A stretch of DNA of 64,000 bases from Colletes latitarsis (GCF_051014445.1 NC_135136.1:40682001-40746000); one strand, 5' to 3'. Shown: positions 9,889-24,900, numbered from the stretch's first letter. Notes: generated from the sequence alone by a model not told the origin. Made by a program: numbers and translations.

Positions 9889-12800
9889 GAGGTGTCCCTG
9901 ATACTCTCCAGGCTCCGTCTGGCATCTTTGGTACGAAGTACCCTAACCTCAAGAATGCATCTATCCCGCTTCATCGAATAAGTTCTATCCTACTCGTTGC
10001 ACGATTCGATCTTCCAAACCAAATCAACGACGCTTCCCAAAACATTTCCGAGCCCATTTCTTCTACGTACTTCAAGCCGATCAATTTATAATAGAAAAAA
10101 AGCGTGGTTTTCATCATCGATTCATTTTCCCCGACGCACATAATCATTTACCGTCGCCAAGCGAACCGACCTACTTTTACTTCATTATTTCCGCGTCAAC
10201 TTACCACGATCGGCGGCTATGAAATTCTTTCGCAAGAATTTCTTTGGGGTTAATCGTAAAAGGGCGTCCGGCGATGGCTACCGCGTTCACGGTCGTCGTG
10301 GAAAAAAAATGCGAACTGCCTTCGCGAAAACGTGAACGATAAAAGCTGATCCGAGTGCATGAAAGCCGGGGCGGCGTTTGATGGCGCGATAGCATGTTGG
10401 TACCCGGGGCGACGAGGTATTATATTATTGATCGTCCCTCGAGCTCTGTCCCCATCAGCTGTCGTGATCCCTGGAGTTCTCCTGGTACTACCGGGTTGCA
10501 CGTTAACCTTTGTACTGGCGGCGGAAAAAAACGTTTACAGGCTGGATGCATATCTACCACAGCCGAGACGGCCTTACGGGATTGCGTTTTTCGTTTCTTC
10601 GACGACCTGGCCGACGCATTCGACTATTTACCTCCTAATATCTTCGTACATTTTCCACGATGTACGCCAGAACTCGGACAGCACTCTGACCCCGTCTCTC
10701 GTTTCGTGTTTGAGTTTTCACAACGTCTTTGCCCGCTTGGATATTTCGTCACAGATTCGTTTAACCAGATATTCGCAAGACGGGCCATTGTTCGATGCAA
10801 TTCCTGCAATTCTTTCGACATAGCGTCGAAGCTACAATTACTGATATTAGAAACTACTGGACTCCCAGTATCATCGCAAGTAAGTTTCTCTTGGGTGTTT
10901 TTTTCTGACTGGAGTCTATACTGTTCCAGCAACTCATCCAGGGACTAGACTTGGTTCTCGGTTCGAGCATCCCGCGAGGATCGGCTCCAAGGACGCTCGA
11001 GAGATAGTCCGGAAGGCCGGTAACGTCACCAGGCATTAATCGCGCGATAATGACCGACAGATGAAGAAATATCGTTCTCCGATGACGCGCCACTGGGTTA
11101 AGGCGAATCCTCGCCATTATGACGTGTCAGCATCCGGGGGTAATCCGCGATAACCATTTATTTCAGATCCACGGACCGGGGGACGAAAGGGGTGACAAGG
11201 GGCGGAAGACGAGTCGAGGGAGAAGCGCGGAAAGAGAACGGGCCGCACAAATCTTCCTTTCGTGGACAACTTGAAGAGTCTCTTGAACCGCCTTGGCACC
11301 CTCCAGCAGCCCGTTTTCCTTTGCTCGTCTTCTTCCGGCCGGTCTGCCAGCTCGCGAACGTAATATCCTGCTCTCGCCGCTCAACCTCCGGATGGCTCGA
11401 ACCTTCTAACGCGAATCTCTTCGCGTCTCCTTCCCTCCTCGAGTTCCGTCCGTGCCTCCGTCGCCCCGCCCGGCTCTTCACGGTGTCACTAATACCGCGA
11501 GGATTAATGTTACGCGGCGGGGCTTACGGCCGGCTATTAATTTCATCGGGAGAACAATATCTTACGTGCCGGTGCAGGAGTATCGGGTGCACGGGTTGTG
11601 TGTACCTGGCGCACCCTCTGACGATCTAATGCGCGGTTAGCCGGAAAAAGAGATCTTATCTCCGCGTCGGGAACTCCGGGACGCGTTGGATCGTCGCGCT
11701 GAAACCGTCGAGCATACTCTTCCGCGTCCTTGTTTGGAAATGTCTCCTGGAAGGACGTTGACCCCGCTGGAGAATCCAGCAACAAAGGTACAGAGGAAAG
11801 ATACGAAACCTCCTGTTTCTCCAAGAAGTGGACGAAACAATCCTCGAGATTTCTAACTTTGAGGAACAGGAAGAAGCCACGGGGACTAAGGTCTGTGAAT
11901 TTTTCCCTAAATATTCATCGACAGATAGCGCAATACGAGCGGTCGACAATGTCTGATCGGTCACGAACTCTTCGCAAACATTCGAGAACTTCTCGATAAA
12001 AAAGCTCATTAATCATTCGTCCCGGCGGCGCAAATTCTTTTCAAGGAAGAATCGCGATTATAAACAATATGGGGCTACCAGTAACAATGATAAACCTGAA
12101 CAATTCCAATGCGAAACGTTGGTCGTTTGCACCTGATGCGATGCAGTTCGTTCACCCTCGCGTTTACTCGGTCTTGCAGATTACGTTACTTTCGCCTGAC
12201 ATTTAGAGAGCCTCGCTGTTCGCGAGCAAGCACAACGAAAAGATCAACAATAGTTCTAACAACAAATAGACGTAGGCGACCCACGCGGGACGAATAAAAA
12301 TCGTCGGAGCCTTCGAGAGTCCCGATCGAGGCGTTCGAAGTTACGTCGAGGTAGCGAGCTGACAAGACCGGATCATATTTCTTTCCTGCTGATGTTTCGA
12401 GAGCATCATAGTTCGCGGTAAGCGTAATACAAAGGTTATTACGGCGCACGATAACATCCGTGCATAGCTGACGGGTTTGACTGACGAGCTCTCAGACGTC
12501 GCTGCAGGAGCACGCCATTTGCGGGGCACGGCTGATATTTATCTCCAAGTAATTAGGAGCTGGGCTGGAATCACGCATACCGTTTTCGCCGTTGTTCCAG
12601 GATAACTTTCGCCCCGTAACGCTGCCAATAATAATTATATACTTCCCTCTTTTGTCGTCGGTGGCGTGCGGCTCCCGACCGACTTCAATCCGCCTTCGCC
12701 GGGGGAACGTTCGCCACCGTCGTTTACGCGGATCTCGTCGTTTAACACTTTCGTCAGGATTACGGGCAATCGAACAAACTAGCAGTCTTCCTTTTAAAAC

Positions 12801-15800
12801 GAAGAATTTTTCTTCTCGACTGCCATCTGCAGCAAGTGCGCAGGCCGCGGTGGAAAGTATGAAATCGTCGTGGAAAATGCTACCGTACAACCTTTCTCGT
12901 TAATAGTGTACGACACAACAACTTCTTCCATTAACTTTCTAGTCCCGTCACGGCAATTTGCAAAGTACCTGCACGTGCGAATAAATCCTCCCGTGGCAGG
13001 AGCGCGACGTCGTACCGTTGACTTATTTATGATCATCCTCTCCACGGGACCGGGGTAAAGGGTTAAAAGCGAAACAATACCCCCGGTCGACGTTGTTTTG
13101 ATGCGGTCAGGGCTGAGGAGGATCGGTGAAAGGAACCCTCGAAACCCTTTCGACGTGTGCCAGTTCTCCGGACGGAAACCTCCAGTCGACAAATCTGCTC
13201 GTCGTTCCATGTCACTTTCTCTTTGCGAATAATTTCGAGATCGAAGATTTCCCTACGAGGCTTTGCAATTTCTGACCGTTTTAGTGATTAATCTGATAGC
13301 TGGCCTTTTCGAGCGTCACGGGGGGTGGTTGAACAGAGTCGCCATATAATATCACGGTCTTCATTTTTCGTGAGTGAAACCCTGCTCACTCGATATGTAA
13401 AGAGCCCAGAACCCGGACCTTTCCCAAGTCCAGGTCTCCCGTGGAAGCTGAGGCTTGAAGCAAAAGCTTCCGATAAAGAAACGGATACCGCTTCGATTAG
13501 CAGAGTATCATCGTCGATACTCCTCTGGGTGTAGGTTCTCGGTTAGGACGATAACGGTAACCGGTCGGGCACAGAGGCAGCCTGCCCTCGGTCGTCTTGA
13601 CGATCAGAAGAGCGGCAGCATCCTGGTCCTCCCTTTAGTAGTCTCATACCACTGGCGTATACCCTTACTATGGTACCCCTGGCGGCGCGGTGCTAGCCGT
13701 GACACGAGAATGTGATTAATGATCGCGAGCACCGTACACCGCTCTCCTCTTTTCCCTCCCACCGTGCCCTCTCCCTGTTCTGCACCAGGTTCTCGTTCCC
13801 GCTCTGGCCATAGTCGATTCTCGCTCTATCCTGGTACGGCCACCGCGTTTTCTCTTCCCCCGTATCGTTCTCTCTTTCAGCAACCCCTGCTGCTGCTGCT
13901 AACGCTGCCGTCGTAGTCGCTGCTGCAACCGGCCCCACGATGCTCTCTCCGACTGCAATCTGACTGTCTGCCAGCTTTCTTCCTCTTTCTCCCTTTGTGC
14001 CCGCGGTTCCAACGATCATCTCGCTCCTATTTTCTATGCCGGTCCCAAGCTGGTTTTCACCAGGTTTCCTGGGCCCTCTCGAACCCTGAACCAACGGTTA
14101 TCGTTTTGGCTACCTCCCCCCTCTCTGAGGTGAACGAAGTTTCTTCGGGGGATTTTTTGAGTCTAGATTTCGGGAGCACAGAGATCGACGGAGATACGGT
14201 TCTGTGGATCTAGGTGCACCCATTTCTTTTCTTGGAAATAGAACTTTCGTTTCGTTTGATAAATGGTCACAGTTGTCGTCAGTGTCACATAAGACAGCAA
14301 AATACTGTGAGGTTTTGGTCGAAAAGATAATTTTGTATTATTTATTAGATCTGTTGCTTCCAAAGCTTTGCCCTGCACCCTTCGTATTTCCGGAAAACAG
14401 TCGGCAATGATAGAATTTCGCGCGTCTCGTTAAATGAACCTGTCCGAGCCAGGAGTCCCTGGAAATTAAGAAGTCGCGAGATGCCAGGAAAGAAATCAGT
14501 CAGTGCCTGTTCCAAGCACGATGACTCTGACTCTATCGATTCGCTTCCTACTTATCAAGATCGCCTATCGATATCTTCGTGATCCAGGTTTCCTTCAATA
14601 TCCGAAAGCCGTCAATCTCAATATGTAATTCGACTCGAAACGAGTTCCACGGATTCCTACTTTCCGTGCTCCTTGTCTCTTAAACAAAAAGATAGAAAGC
14701 TTGTGTTCTATTCGAAACGGAGAATCGGAAGCCATTTGTAGTAAACCGACACAGAGGGGTGCATGGCGTCCAAATATGGCGCTCGAAAACGGTCCATCGA
14801 CTCCCTTCTAAGCTTCCATTTCAACGCTTATTAACACAATCGACTGTTTTCTTCCTCGAAATTGCTGTCGAACGGTCAGATATTCTATATTAGTTCTTAA
14901 ACAAAGGAAAGTCAGACGGGGTTTGAACTCTGCTATTAGGATATACTCAAAACTGATGATATTACAAAAACTTCTCAACAAAATTCTTCTTCGGACACCT
15001 ACCATAGATCTACTCTGTCATCGCTCGCATCAGTCACCAGTTTTTCTAAATATTTTGGTTCCTTGATAACGGACACGAGGTACCGGTTTTGCAGGATGCA
15101 TACTAAGAAATCTCGAACTCTTTCAAGCAACGTTTTGCACTTGACGTGGCACCGAATACATTAGCGATGCATTTTCTACGATACGAAAAACCCAGGAATA
15201 CAACGATTCAAGCGTGGACAGGCTATTGAATTCTATCAAAGGCTTTCGTCGTGGCGTGGAAAATGTGATTACAATGGCCTGTAAGGCCATCAGGGTACAC
15301 CGTATACCGTCTATGCCTCCTCTTAAATCGGTTAAAATCGATTTGAAGATCCGCCATCGATCGAAAATAATTCAGAAACAACATCAGGGGCGTTCCACCC
15401 TTCGATGGCTAGCGTTCGAGCGATAGTCGAGGAAGACGAGTCGAAAAAGTAGATAGAAATAGGAAGTGGAGGAAAGAGAGAGAGAGCCAGAGAGTACTCC
15501 CCGCGGAAATCAACCGGGGGTGCGAGCGTTTCGGTGAAATTTCCGGCGTATTGTCGGCGTTCGGCGGCCGTGGATGATCCGGGGAGCCACCATCAACCCC
15601 TTTGTGATGGAGGAGAGTTACGAATGGCGTGGCGAGAGGAAGCGAGGACGTCGGGAACGAGGGCGAGCCTGACGGGATATGGGGATGGCGACGCATCCCT
15701 GGCGACGCCGCGACGCTGACAGCGTCCCGCGTTACCGGGCTTCCTCCCCGACCTCCCTTCCTCACCGAACTCTATTTCCGCGTTTTCTTTGACACACCCA

Positions 15801-18800
15801 GGATTAAAAGCTTCGGGTGTTTCTGCGAGCTTGCGATCCGGACCACTCGACCGTGGACGTCGCGTGATCGCCGGGACGATGCTCCACCAAATGAAGAGGA
15901 ATCGTGCTGATGCGGAATTAAATGGAGAGGGTTTCTAGTTGAAAGATATTAAAATGCTGGGAAGCGATACAGATTGTTTCTGGACGGTCTTGCCCAGCTT
16001 TTGGAGCGATTTTATCGATCGGAGTTAAGTTCGATTGCTCCTTGTTTCATTAATGAAGGCATAACTTCTGCATTTCTTCTCATTTGATGAAAGAAAAGAC
16101 CTTCTTTGATAGAGACGCACGCTAGAGAAGTGCATTAATGATAGATACACGTAACAACAATATGACAAGTAAATTACAGGTTTCAACACACTCCTGTAAT
16201 CCACTCCCAACGCGGGTTATCCGAGTTACTGCGTGTCATCGTGTAAGAATAATCTACTTGGATTATTCTATATCATTAAAAGCTGAATCGGGTTTGTATT
16301 GTGGTTACAATCCCGGCCGACAAGCACGCGGACACGATTGAAATTCACACGAACGCGATAGCACAAAGTAATCAATCCGTATATTTGCATTAGATAACGT
16401 TTACGAATAATAATAACGATAATATAGCTGCGGAGCTTTTCTAACATTTTTTGAAGAGAAGAATTGTATTTGATGCTTCCAATTTGGCTACCAATCGAGG
16501 GAATTATAGTTATCGCTGCACAGATGAGTTAAGTAGAGAGAGTTTGAAGGCGATGAAGACTAATAAATCGAGCGTACCTCATGCGGGATGACTGCTACAA
16601 GTAGCTAATAATTACAGTTTAGTTAATTGACTGATGAGGTATTCGTTACTACTGGAATGTACATTCGCGCAGGGAATAATATTAAATAATAAGTCGAGGT
16701 AACCCAAACAGGAAGAAAATCAGGAAATTGAGTGTAATGAGAGTATAATGATCGTTGGAAGAAACAGATAATTATAGTTCAGCGAACTTCTAGAGAAGAT
16801 TATTGCATTTGCTGAAACGGTCTATGCAGTAGGTGGTGATAATGAGAAATTACGGCTAGAAAGTATTTGCGCGTGGTAGTTAGGGTATTGAAAGTGTTGA
16901 TTTACTCTTGAATAATAGATTCTTAGATCGACACACTGCGAAGGACGTATTTCAAGATGATTTATTTCACGCTTGACTTCTTAACATACCAGTCGAATCC
17001 TGAATTGATTATAACTGCATTCGTAGAAAATAAAATATCGCTTCGACACGAACTATGAAATCCGGTTGAAATTTATCAAGAAGAATATCATCGAGGAGAT
17101 AAGTATATCCATTCGATTAATGAACATGTATTATGATCTACGTTGGAGGAGCTAAGCAAAGTCATGGAAGATCCTAGGTTTCGTTTGCAGTTCCTAATTT
17201 CAACGTTCTCTTCTTACAGTGGATAATAGTCTTCTTAATTATATTGTAATGAATTTTAAAAAAGAAACGAAACAAGCATCGTATTAGTATACAGGTCGAC
17301 GATAAAAATGTTCTCCGCAGAATCCTGTCGCGACGACGCTATTAATTCGATTCCTCGTGCAAAGTAGTTTCCGTGGGGGACAAGCGCGTCCATGTTGGCA
17401 ATACTTGCACCGCCGGCAGCAATGGCTGGCTAGCTGCTTTCAGTGCGGGGGATGAAATACTTGATGTTATTAAACATGAATAATGTAACGGCTCTGGGGC
17501 GAGGAACAGCGGCTGCGATAAGACTTTCTGGAATAGAACATACGCAAAATCGCGATGTAACATCTGTCGAGCGTGTACGAACCGAAGGAAACAGAGAAAA
17601 GAGATCAAAATGGTGGCGACTTCCACGAACGTGCAAATAAAAGTAACTTTAAATCCTTAAATACCAGATGCCGCGGTGCGTACTCCAAGACAAATTGAAA
17701 AGATCTTTGCAAAAAGTTAAAAATAATGTCCCATTAAAACATATTTCATTTTTGTATTCACGCGTCTGGCTTTACATAACGTTATACAATAGTTATGGGT
17801 CTTTCGTAGCAACGACTAATCGTACTTTTATACCGTTTATGCAGTCATAGTGACGTCTTGCTTTATTATTATTCTTGTTGATTGAATGCAGTATTGAGAC
17901 ATCGATAATAGTTTCTACGAAATTGTTGTAACCTTGATAATTTATGTAACACCTAATGCCCCTATCGCACGCGACAAGTAGATAAAGTAGATCGTAGTCT
18001 TAATGCATGTATCAGTGTCAGAAATGGACAAAAGCATTATGTAGATGAAAGTTTAGATTATGGAATTAAGTATTTTCCAACGAACACGTAAAAATTGAGC
18101 TGTTCGATTGCTTCGATCACGAATGAATTGCTATACGTCTTGTTGGTAATCTGTTATTCAAATACAATTTTACGTTAGCTTCTTTGCGATGGAAACGAGA
18201 CTTATTGGCAGGAATAGCGATAGCTGAGTAAATTGGCCGAGACAAGAGGGCACGGGAAGCCGGAAAAAATCAGTGCCGGATGACTCGTCGGTTTCTGAAC
18301 GAGCCGGAATGACTAAGTGTGAATTCAATTAAGGGTTTGTTTTAAGCATCTATCAAACCTTGTTTACGGGCCGACTCATTATTTACGTAACAAGATGAAA
18401 TCGACAATTCCGTCTCGGTTAATTAATGCTCCCGACGAAGGTAAGTCAATCCGCTGTAATTCTCGTATTATTCTACCCACTGATAGAAATCGCAGCCATA
18501 ACATTAATCTAAAATCAATTTCGTTAAATTCTGCCCCTCTGTATATATTCTCGGCCACGGAAAAATGACAGAACCTCGTTTCCCAATGAATAATTAAAAT
18601 CTCATGGTGGTTTTAACTCCAGCCGAGAGGATGGACGTGCAAGGTTATTTGAAAATGGCGTGGAAGAACTAAAACACACCAGTGCCATTTTGAAAACTTC
18701 TCCCCTCGCTATTAAACGGCCATGACGTCCATGCTTGTGTGCCACTATATGCCCCTAAATTCTACCCCTATTGCTTTCTGATTATTTTGTATACGTTCTT

Positions 18801-20700
18801 TTTAAATCTTCGTTATCTAAAAAGTTCGATGTTCTGCATTTCGTGCAGCAGCCATGAAAGAGCCGGCGAAACAGTGGTTCGAGAAACAGCAGGGTGTTAA
18901 TAATGGTCCCGGAATTTGGTCCTGGCCGTGGACCAATGTCAAAGGACCTTTCCTCGTCCAATCCCGGGCGGTGAGCGAGGCAGGATGTTGTTGTAGGCCG
19001 GACCGAATAGCTCAGGGCGGACCCTTCTTTTAATTGTATCGAAGGGTCGATCCTCGAGCCGGTCAAAGACTCGTGAGAAACGAAATGCGTACGCGAGATC
19101 CAATTCATCTGTCGAGGCTTTCCGTGAAAACGGTATCATTAATTTGGAGCATGTCGCCCACGGAAAAACCGGACAAATTGCTGAAACAGCGAGAGGCCCT
19201 TCAGAACACTCCAGACTTTCTTACTTTTCCGGAGGAACGAGAAAAGAATATGTTCCCCAAGATTGCACCGAGAACCATAGGTCTACCCTCTTAAGCGATA
19301 TTATCCGAGCTCAGTAATCTGGACTTCTTAGTCTGTACATAACGAAATCATGATTCTGTTGTCTAAACGACTTATCGAACGTTTTATGTATTTATAACGA
19401 GGATTGACGTCGTGTTTGCTTAAATTCGTCGCTCGATTGAGACATATTTTCTCGAACTTATATCCCAACTGTGAAGAATCGTAGCTCGTGTCCGCGTCGT
19501 TGAAGCTTTGTGCACGAAAGGGTCTGTCACAATGGAACGAGATCGGCTCGACGGAAAAAAGGGAGCAGCTGCGGAGGGAACCTTGAAATGGCGATTCTAT
19601 GCACGTCACAAGTTGCTCGGCTATGATCTTTCCTGCTCCGCCGCCTCGCCGTTCGATTCTGACGTTACTGCCGGCGGATTACCTTTTTGCTGGACACGAT
19701 TACAAGAGAGGGTTTAATTTCGCCGTTTAAAAAGCGTCGCGGTTCGTTGAGCAACGAAAGAATTGCATCGACCGCCGTAACCAATGCCCGATTGCATCTA
19801 CAAAGTGAAAATTGTGTTTCACTCGAGAAGATGATGATGAGCGGGTACTTAGGGTGTCTCGAAACAGGATAACCACGAATAAGGTTTCGAAGAATTTCAC
19901 TTATATTTCTCCAATAACATCGATCGTTGAACCCTAAATTAACCTGGGCTGTGGACACCCCAAAAATTTGTCGACTCATTTTTTAAATCAAGCTCCTTGA
20001 AATTTTTGCGTCGAAGCACCATGAGAAGTTTTATTTTATACGAATAAGGGATTGTGATACCCGTGAAAAAATTCACGTGACAGTTGAGGGTCAGGATTAA
20101 TATTGATCCCTTGCTGTTCGAGAGCTGGGTCAACGGAATTACAGGATTAATTACACGAAGGGTGTTGATACCTAATTCGGTCAGTGCCGAGGGGGATGAT
20201 CGCCGTGGACTAAGGGTGTTACGGTGCTGGTCACACCTCGGGTTTCTCCTAAACTGCTGATAAGACGTGTCATCAAACACTGTACAGAATTGTTTGCTCG
20301 ATCCACTTGCTAAATCTAATAACGCGAAAATATGGAGTAATATTCTTAGGTATTTTATAAACCAAAAAATTGGGTAACGACGATATTCGACGAATAAAAA
20401 ATTCGAATAATGGACGTTCTACTGAAATATTGCCAAGTAGTAAGAATTTGTATTGCAGATACAAGAGAAGATAAAAGCTAGCAAAACGCTTTTGCGGTAG
20501 AAATTTTGTACCTCCCTTGTTCTGACCGCCCTTCGTGTCAAAAACAAGTTTCCACCAGGGAATCCTGCATCGCGATTCCACAGCCAACCATGGAGAGAGA
20601 CTCATTGCTATTCCGCGGGTAAACTCATGCGGGGCATTATGGTAGTCGCAGTCGGGGCTCTACTAAATTGAAAACAAGATCCGTCACGTTTTCAGGCAAG
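9889..20700. other. Non-coding DNA 3' of Dfd, no gene recognised
   Basis: About 10.8 kb between the foldback element and the first duplicated module. Open frames are short, overlap on opposite strands and show no domains; frames up to 184 codons (10394-10948) are not supported by any motif. The part from about 15.9 to 18.4 kb is notably AT-rich. Exd-Hox-type TGATTAAT sites occur at 12008-12015 (reverse), 13285-13292 and 13713-13720. The region is where anterior Hox-complex regulatory DNA would be expected, but I cannot assign specific enhancers. Confidence 0.5.
13713..13729 (+). promoter_or_regulatory. Putative Exd-Hox site motif, copy 1
   Basis: TGATTAATGATCGCGAG, identical over 17 bp to a copy at 51876-51892. 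In both places GCGGT and TGCTAG lie upstream, TGCTAG starting 22 bp (here) or 24 bp (there) before the motif. TGATTAAT is the Extradenticle-Hox half-site arrangement favoured by Dfd/Scr-class proteins. The regulatory role is inferred. Confidence 0.4.
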
Positions 20701-20701
20701 C

Positions 20702-20797
20702 AAAAAGAATTTTAATGAATTATAAGGAGCAGGTATGAAGGAGGATTGACAGGCGAACCTGGTGAAATTAAAGGAGCTGCCCACTGACGACGCTGCC
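20702..20797 (+). promoter_or_regulatory. Duplicated putative cis-regulatory module, copy A
   Basis: Contains TTTAATGAATTATAA (20711-20725), identical to 21826-21840, then a second matching block (20739-20797) with GGATTG, GAAATTAAA and CGCTGC in the same order as in copy B. TAAT-rich words are typical homeodomain sites. No open frame explains the similarity. Role as an enhancer is an inference. Confidence 0.45.
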
Positions 20798-21815
20798 CGC
20801 CATTGTGCCGCTGGTCAAGCATTTTTTGCTCCACGGGGGTACCGCTGCGACAGGGATAGTTTCTAATTTTTCAGAATAAATTGCTTTTCCTTTGTCCACC
20901 ACGGCGAAACAACTGTTTGTTCATTGTTTATTTTCGACCTGGGAAAACGAACTTTCGGATCGATTATTAATGATTATATCTGAAGTCTGTTTTCTCCCTT
21001 TCGAGTTACGAACGACTCCAGATGCTTGGAAATGTCGCCTGCTCGGAATGTTTCCCAAACTTCTTAATATCCGACGCCTCCTCGTTAATTTTAGAAATGT
21101 TCTTCGCTTCTAGCATTCCATTTCTTCGCTTTTCAAATTGCCTCTGGCTTGATTCAACGTGGCGACCTCATGGTATGGCATACCGAGTGACCAACTCTAC
21201 TAGCTTCAACTAGATGCGTAATTTTTTACGGCTGACATTATCAACATCGTTACGATGCAATCGTTGACACGTCTCTTAACGTCGATGTTATAATTCCTAC
21301 CCTCTTCGACTTTCAGTTGTAATACTTAAATTTTCTTCTACGTACAACACCCCTATATTTTCCGTCGTTACATCCAAAATTTCCATCATCCCCCGACCCG
21401 ACGAACGTCGTTTCCCTCGTTCCAAGTAACGAATACGATTCTGATCGGTCCGATACGAACTCGCGGGATGACCTAATATAAAGTATCATGAACCGAAACG
21501 TATAAATCAATGTCTAGAGTGAAAAAACCGCTGGCGGCGGGGTTTCGAGAGTCGCCAGTGACTGTCACGGACATGCACAACACCGACGGTCAGGCGTGCC
21601 CGTACGTGTCACGGCCATGTGCGTTAAGGGGGTTAACAACGAACCGTTCCTCGAGAAAGTAAACCGACACGGGCACTCGACTAAATTACACTTTCCACAA
21701 ATCCACAGGAAATAGTCACAAAAATGATCACGAATTCGCGGGGGCACGGGTCCCGATCAGCGAGAGAGCAGCTCGTGGACGGACAGTGCGCGTCGAAAGG
21801 CCGGGTCCAGCGGGA

Positions 21816-21957
21816 GAAAAAGGAATTTAATGAATTATAAAGACTCTAGTCGGAGCTGGCGGGGCGGAAGGAGGGCGAAGGAGGGCGAAGGACGCCGAGG
21901 AAGGGGATTGGCAGCCGATCCGGCCGGAATTAAAACGGCTGGCCGTCGTCGGCGCTG
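21816..21957 (+). promoter_or_regulatory. Duplicated putative cis-regulatory module, copy B
   Basis: Partner of the module at 20.7 kb, 1.1 kb away and in the same orientation. It carries TTTAATGAATTATAA at 21826-21840, an extra ~50 bp G-rich stretch with three GAAGGAGGGC-like words, and then the second block (21900-21957) with GGATTGGCAGCCGATCC and GGAATTAAAACGGCTG. Surrounding sequence is GC-rich. Confidence 0.45.
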
Positions 21958-24900
21958 CGGTGCCGATCCGTCTTGGGGGTTTTCTTCTTGCGCCCCCGGG
22001 TTCGGGCGAACCTTCGTCGTGCAGAGGAGGGTCCAGGAAAGAGTTCCAAGCTGGCCAGAAGAAAAAGGAGCTCCAAGACGCGACGGCGGAGGCGAACCAG
22101 TGGAGGAGCTGGAGGTTGAGGCGATGGTACTAGGGGACTTGATGAGAACGGCTGGTGGGGGAGGGTTTCCGAAACAGCTCGCCGCTATCTCGACTGATCC
22201 GATCAAGATTAATGAACGTGCGGCTTGCGAGTCGAAGCCTTTGCGCCGCCCAGGCTGCTCTTCTTCTCTCTCTCCAACGCTACCCTTTTCGTTCCGATTC
22301 TTTTTCTTACCCCGCTGGCCCGACGATCCACGCAGGGGCAGCGACTAGCGACAGGTACCGTCGACGAGTCCTCGTAATAACGCGCCTCACGCTGCCTCCG
22401 TCTTTTTCCCTCTGGTTCCTACGCGAAAGGGTCACTTCTGACCCCTGCTCTAAAGGAGGAAGAAACGAGCGAACCCTCTGTGTTAAAAATGACACCCATT
22501 GCCGCCCTCGTGCACGCCCGAGGTATTTAATAATAGCTCGAGATTTAGGAAGAGCGTCGTCTATTGGTGGGCGCGCCATTTTGCGTAAACTTGAAAATAC
22601 GACGGAACAAGGGTCGCGCCGCATTTGTCTTCCGTATCGGGTTCATCATCTAAATAACATTAACGTAACAAGAATCGTAATAACGTCCAACAGCAATTTT
22701 TTTTCAGAGTTCCACCCGTCGACGGAGGTAGCCGATCGATCTCGCGGGAACGCCACCGTTCGATACGAGAAAACTTTATAAGTGGACGTATTGGGATTGG
22801 CAGTGCAGATAAAGCAGCGGTAGCCAGCAGCAGTAGCGGAACTCCTCTTTTTCTGCGTCCGGCTACTTGGAGATAGATGTGTCACCAAGACCGGGGGGAG
22901 ATAAAAATACATGTCCCCCTCGGTTCGATGGTTTTAATTAATTCTGAGGATCGACGCGACCGCCCGTGTTAACTTTCCGGATCCCTCGCTGCATCAGCCG
23001 CGCGTGTCCCCGATCGCTACTGTGCAACAACACCGGACTCGTTTAACCGCCTGCTGAAAACGCTCCCGGGCGTTCTTTTCGTTTCTCTCGTGGAGAACTC
23101 ATCCGCAGAGGCGGAGAGGCCGTTATTAGAAGCCTAATTTTTCCCCTGTTCTTCGAAATTCACCCCTTCCCGCGGCTTTGAAACAAATATCGGGGTTCTA
23201 GGAAGAGCACGCGTCAGGGTGGAGCGAAGAACTAATTCTAAAGCAAAAATTCAGTGAAAATAACTGTTGTGCCGCGCCATAATTGCAAGCAGCCTTCGAG
23301 GCAGGGACGTCTCGTGTACCACCGACCGGGTTGCAAAGTTTCCTCGCTTCTCCTCCATCGGAACAGGCAGAGGCGTCGCGATTAACATCGTCAGGATCGA
23401 ACACGGTGATGAGGTGTCCGCGGTGTCTGCGGACTCGAATCTAATTTCACCGGGCTCCCCCTCGACGACACGGGGCTCCTGTTATCTTTAGTTACAGCCT
23501 AATGTGTATTTGAGATGCGAAACTGCCTCTGGGGGATGTCAGTCAGTCGGTGGAGCGAGCGTAAAGTGACGCGACGAACGCGGAAGGGCGAGGAGCGAGG
23601 AGGCGCGAGAGGGAACCCGAGATGCTTTGTAATTACGAGGCCTGATAAATGGAGTCGTGACTCGTTAATCCCCTCCAATTACGCATAATGGGGATCGCTC
23701 GAGTCTGCGTCCCTATCATTTTTGCTATTCTCGAATTCGAACGACCGCGATCCGATCGCCGGGATTGAACAGGTGTTCGGGAACTGTCACGAAGGCAGCT
23801 GCCATTCGCGAAAAGAAGAAGAACTGGATCCGAACGGGGAACCCGTTCAAAGTAGGCTAAGGTTTCGCGATCTATTCAGACACTTCGTTGATTAGAAAAT
23901 GGAGGATCGATGCTAAATATCTCGACGCGTGCTATCTAATTCAATGATGAATCGCGTCTTGCAGACATTGTCTGCAGACGGTCTACAAATACCACGAGAC
24001 CACAGACTGATATTCTAGCGTCTCCGCGTTATTTTTTTGTCTTCCTGTCGATGGAGGGTTGAATATACACGTCTCATCTCGACTAGTTAGAAACGAGTGG
24101 ATTTAACTCGCGGGTAAACTAATGGCAGACTGAACCAGCGCAAAGAAACGTTCCCAAGCGCCTCGAACTTCCTGTCAACCCAAATGGGTAGCAATAACGA
24201 CTGTAATTAGCAGGCAGGGCAACATCTATCCTACCGTCCGTTGCGATAATTGGCAGTATAGAGACAGGGATATTCTAGAGTCTGTGTTTCTCGAAAGTAT
24301 AGGATGTCAGATCCGTATCATCGCTCTGTACCTTGATACTGTTGGGAACCGAGGCGAACGATCCTGCGAGGTACCATGTTGAAAGGGGAACAAAATGACT
24401 CTATCAAAGGTAAGGTTTCGTTCGCGAGTGCCAACTTTCGAAACGGAGTCTCTTATCCTCGCGAAGCTATCCGAGTGAAAATTTCGTCGGTGCGTTCGAC
24501 CGGTGGAAAGAGTTGGCGCGCAACATTTTTCAGTCGCGAGATACGGACGACAAGGCGAGTGGATCGATTCGCCAGCGGTCCAGATACATCCTCGCGCGAA
24601 CCTGGAACCGCAATCACCTTAAGTAGTGCAACGCCGACAGTTTCCCCGGCAATCATTTATCAGACGGATCGCAGCGCGTTGCGCAACCGAAGTGTGTGGT
24701 CAGAGACCCGTTAAATCTTGACTACGGGCGCCAAAGGGGGTAGGGGGAGCTGGGAGCGGAGGGAGGCGCGAATTTCACGTTGTTTGTCCCCGGAGTTTGC
24801 CAAACGAGCGATTCACTGACCACCCACTGTACACTCTGCACCGTACAGCTTGTAGATTGTGCGATTGCCGAGCGGATGCGGACGAAATGACCGGCGCGTA

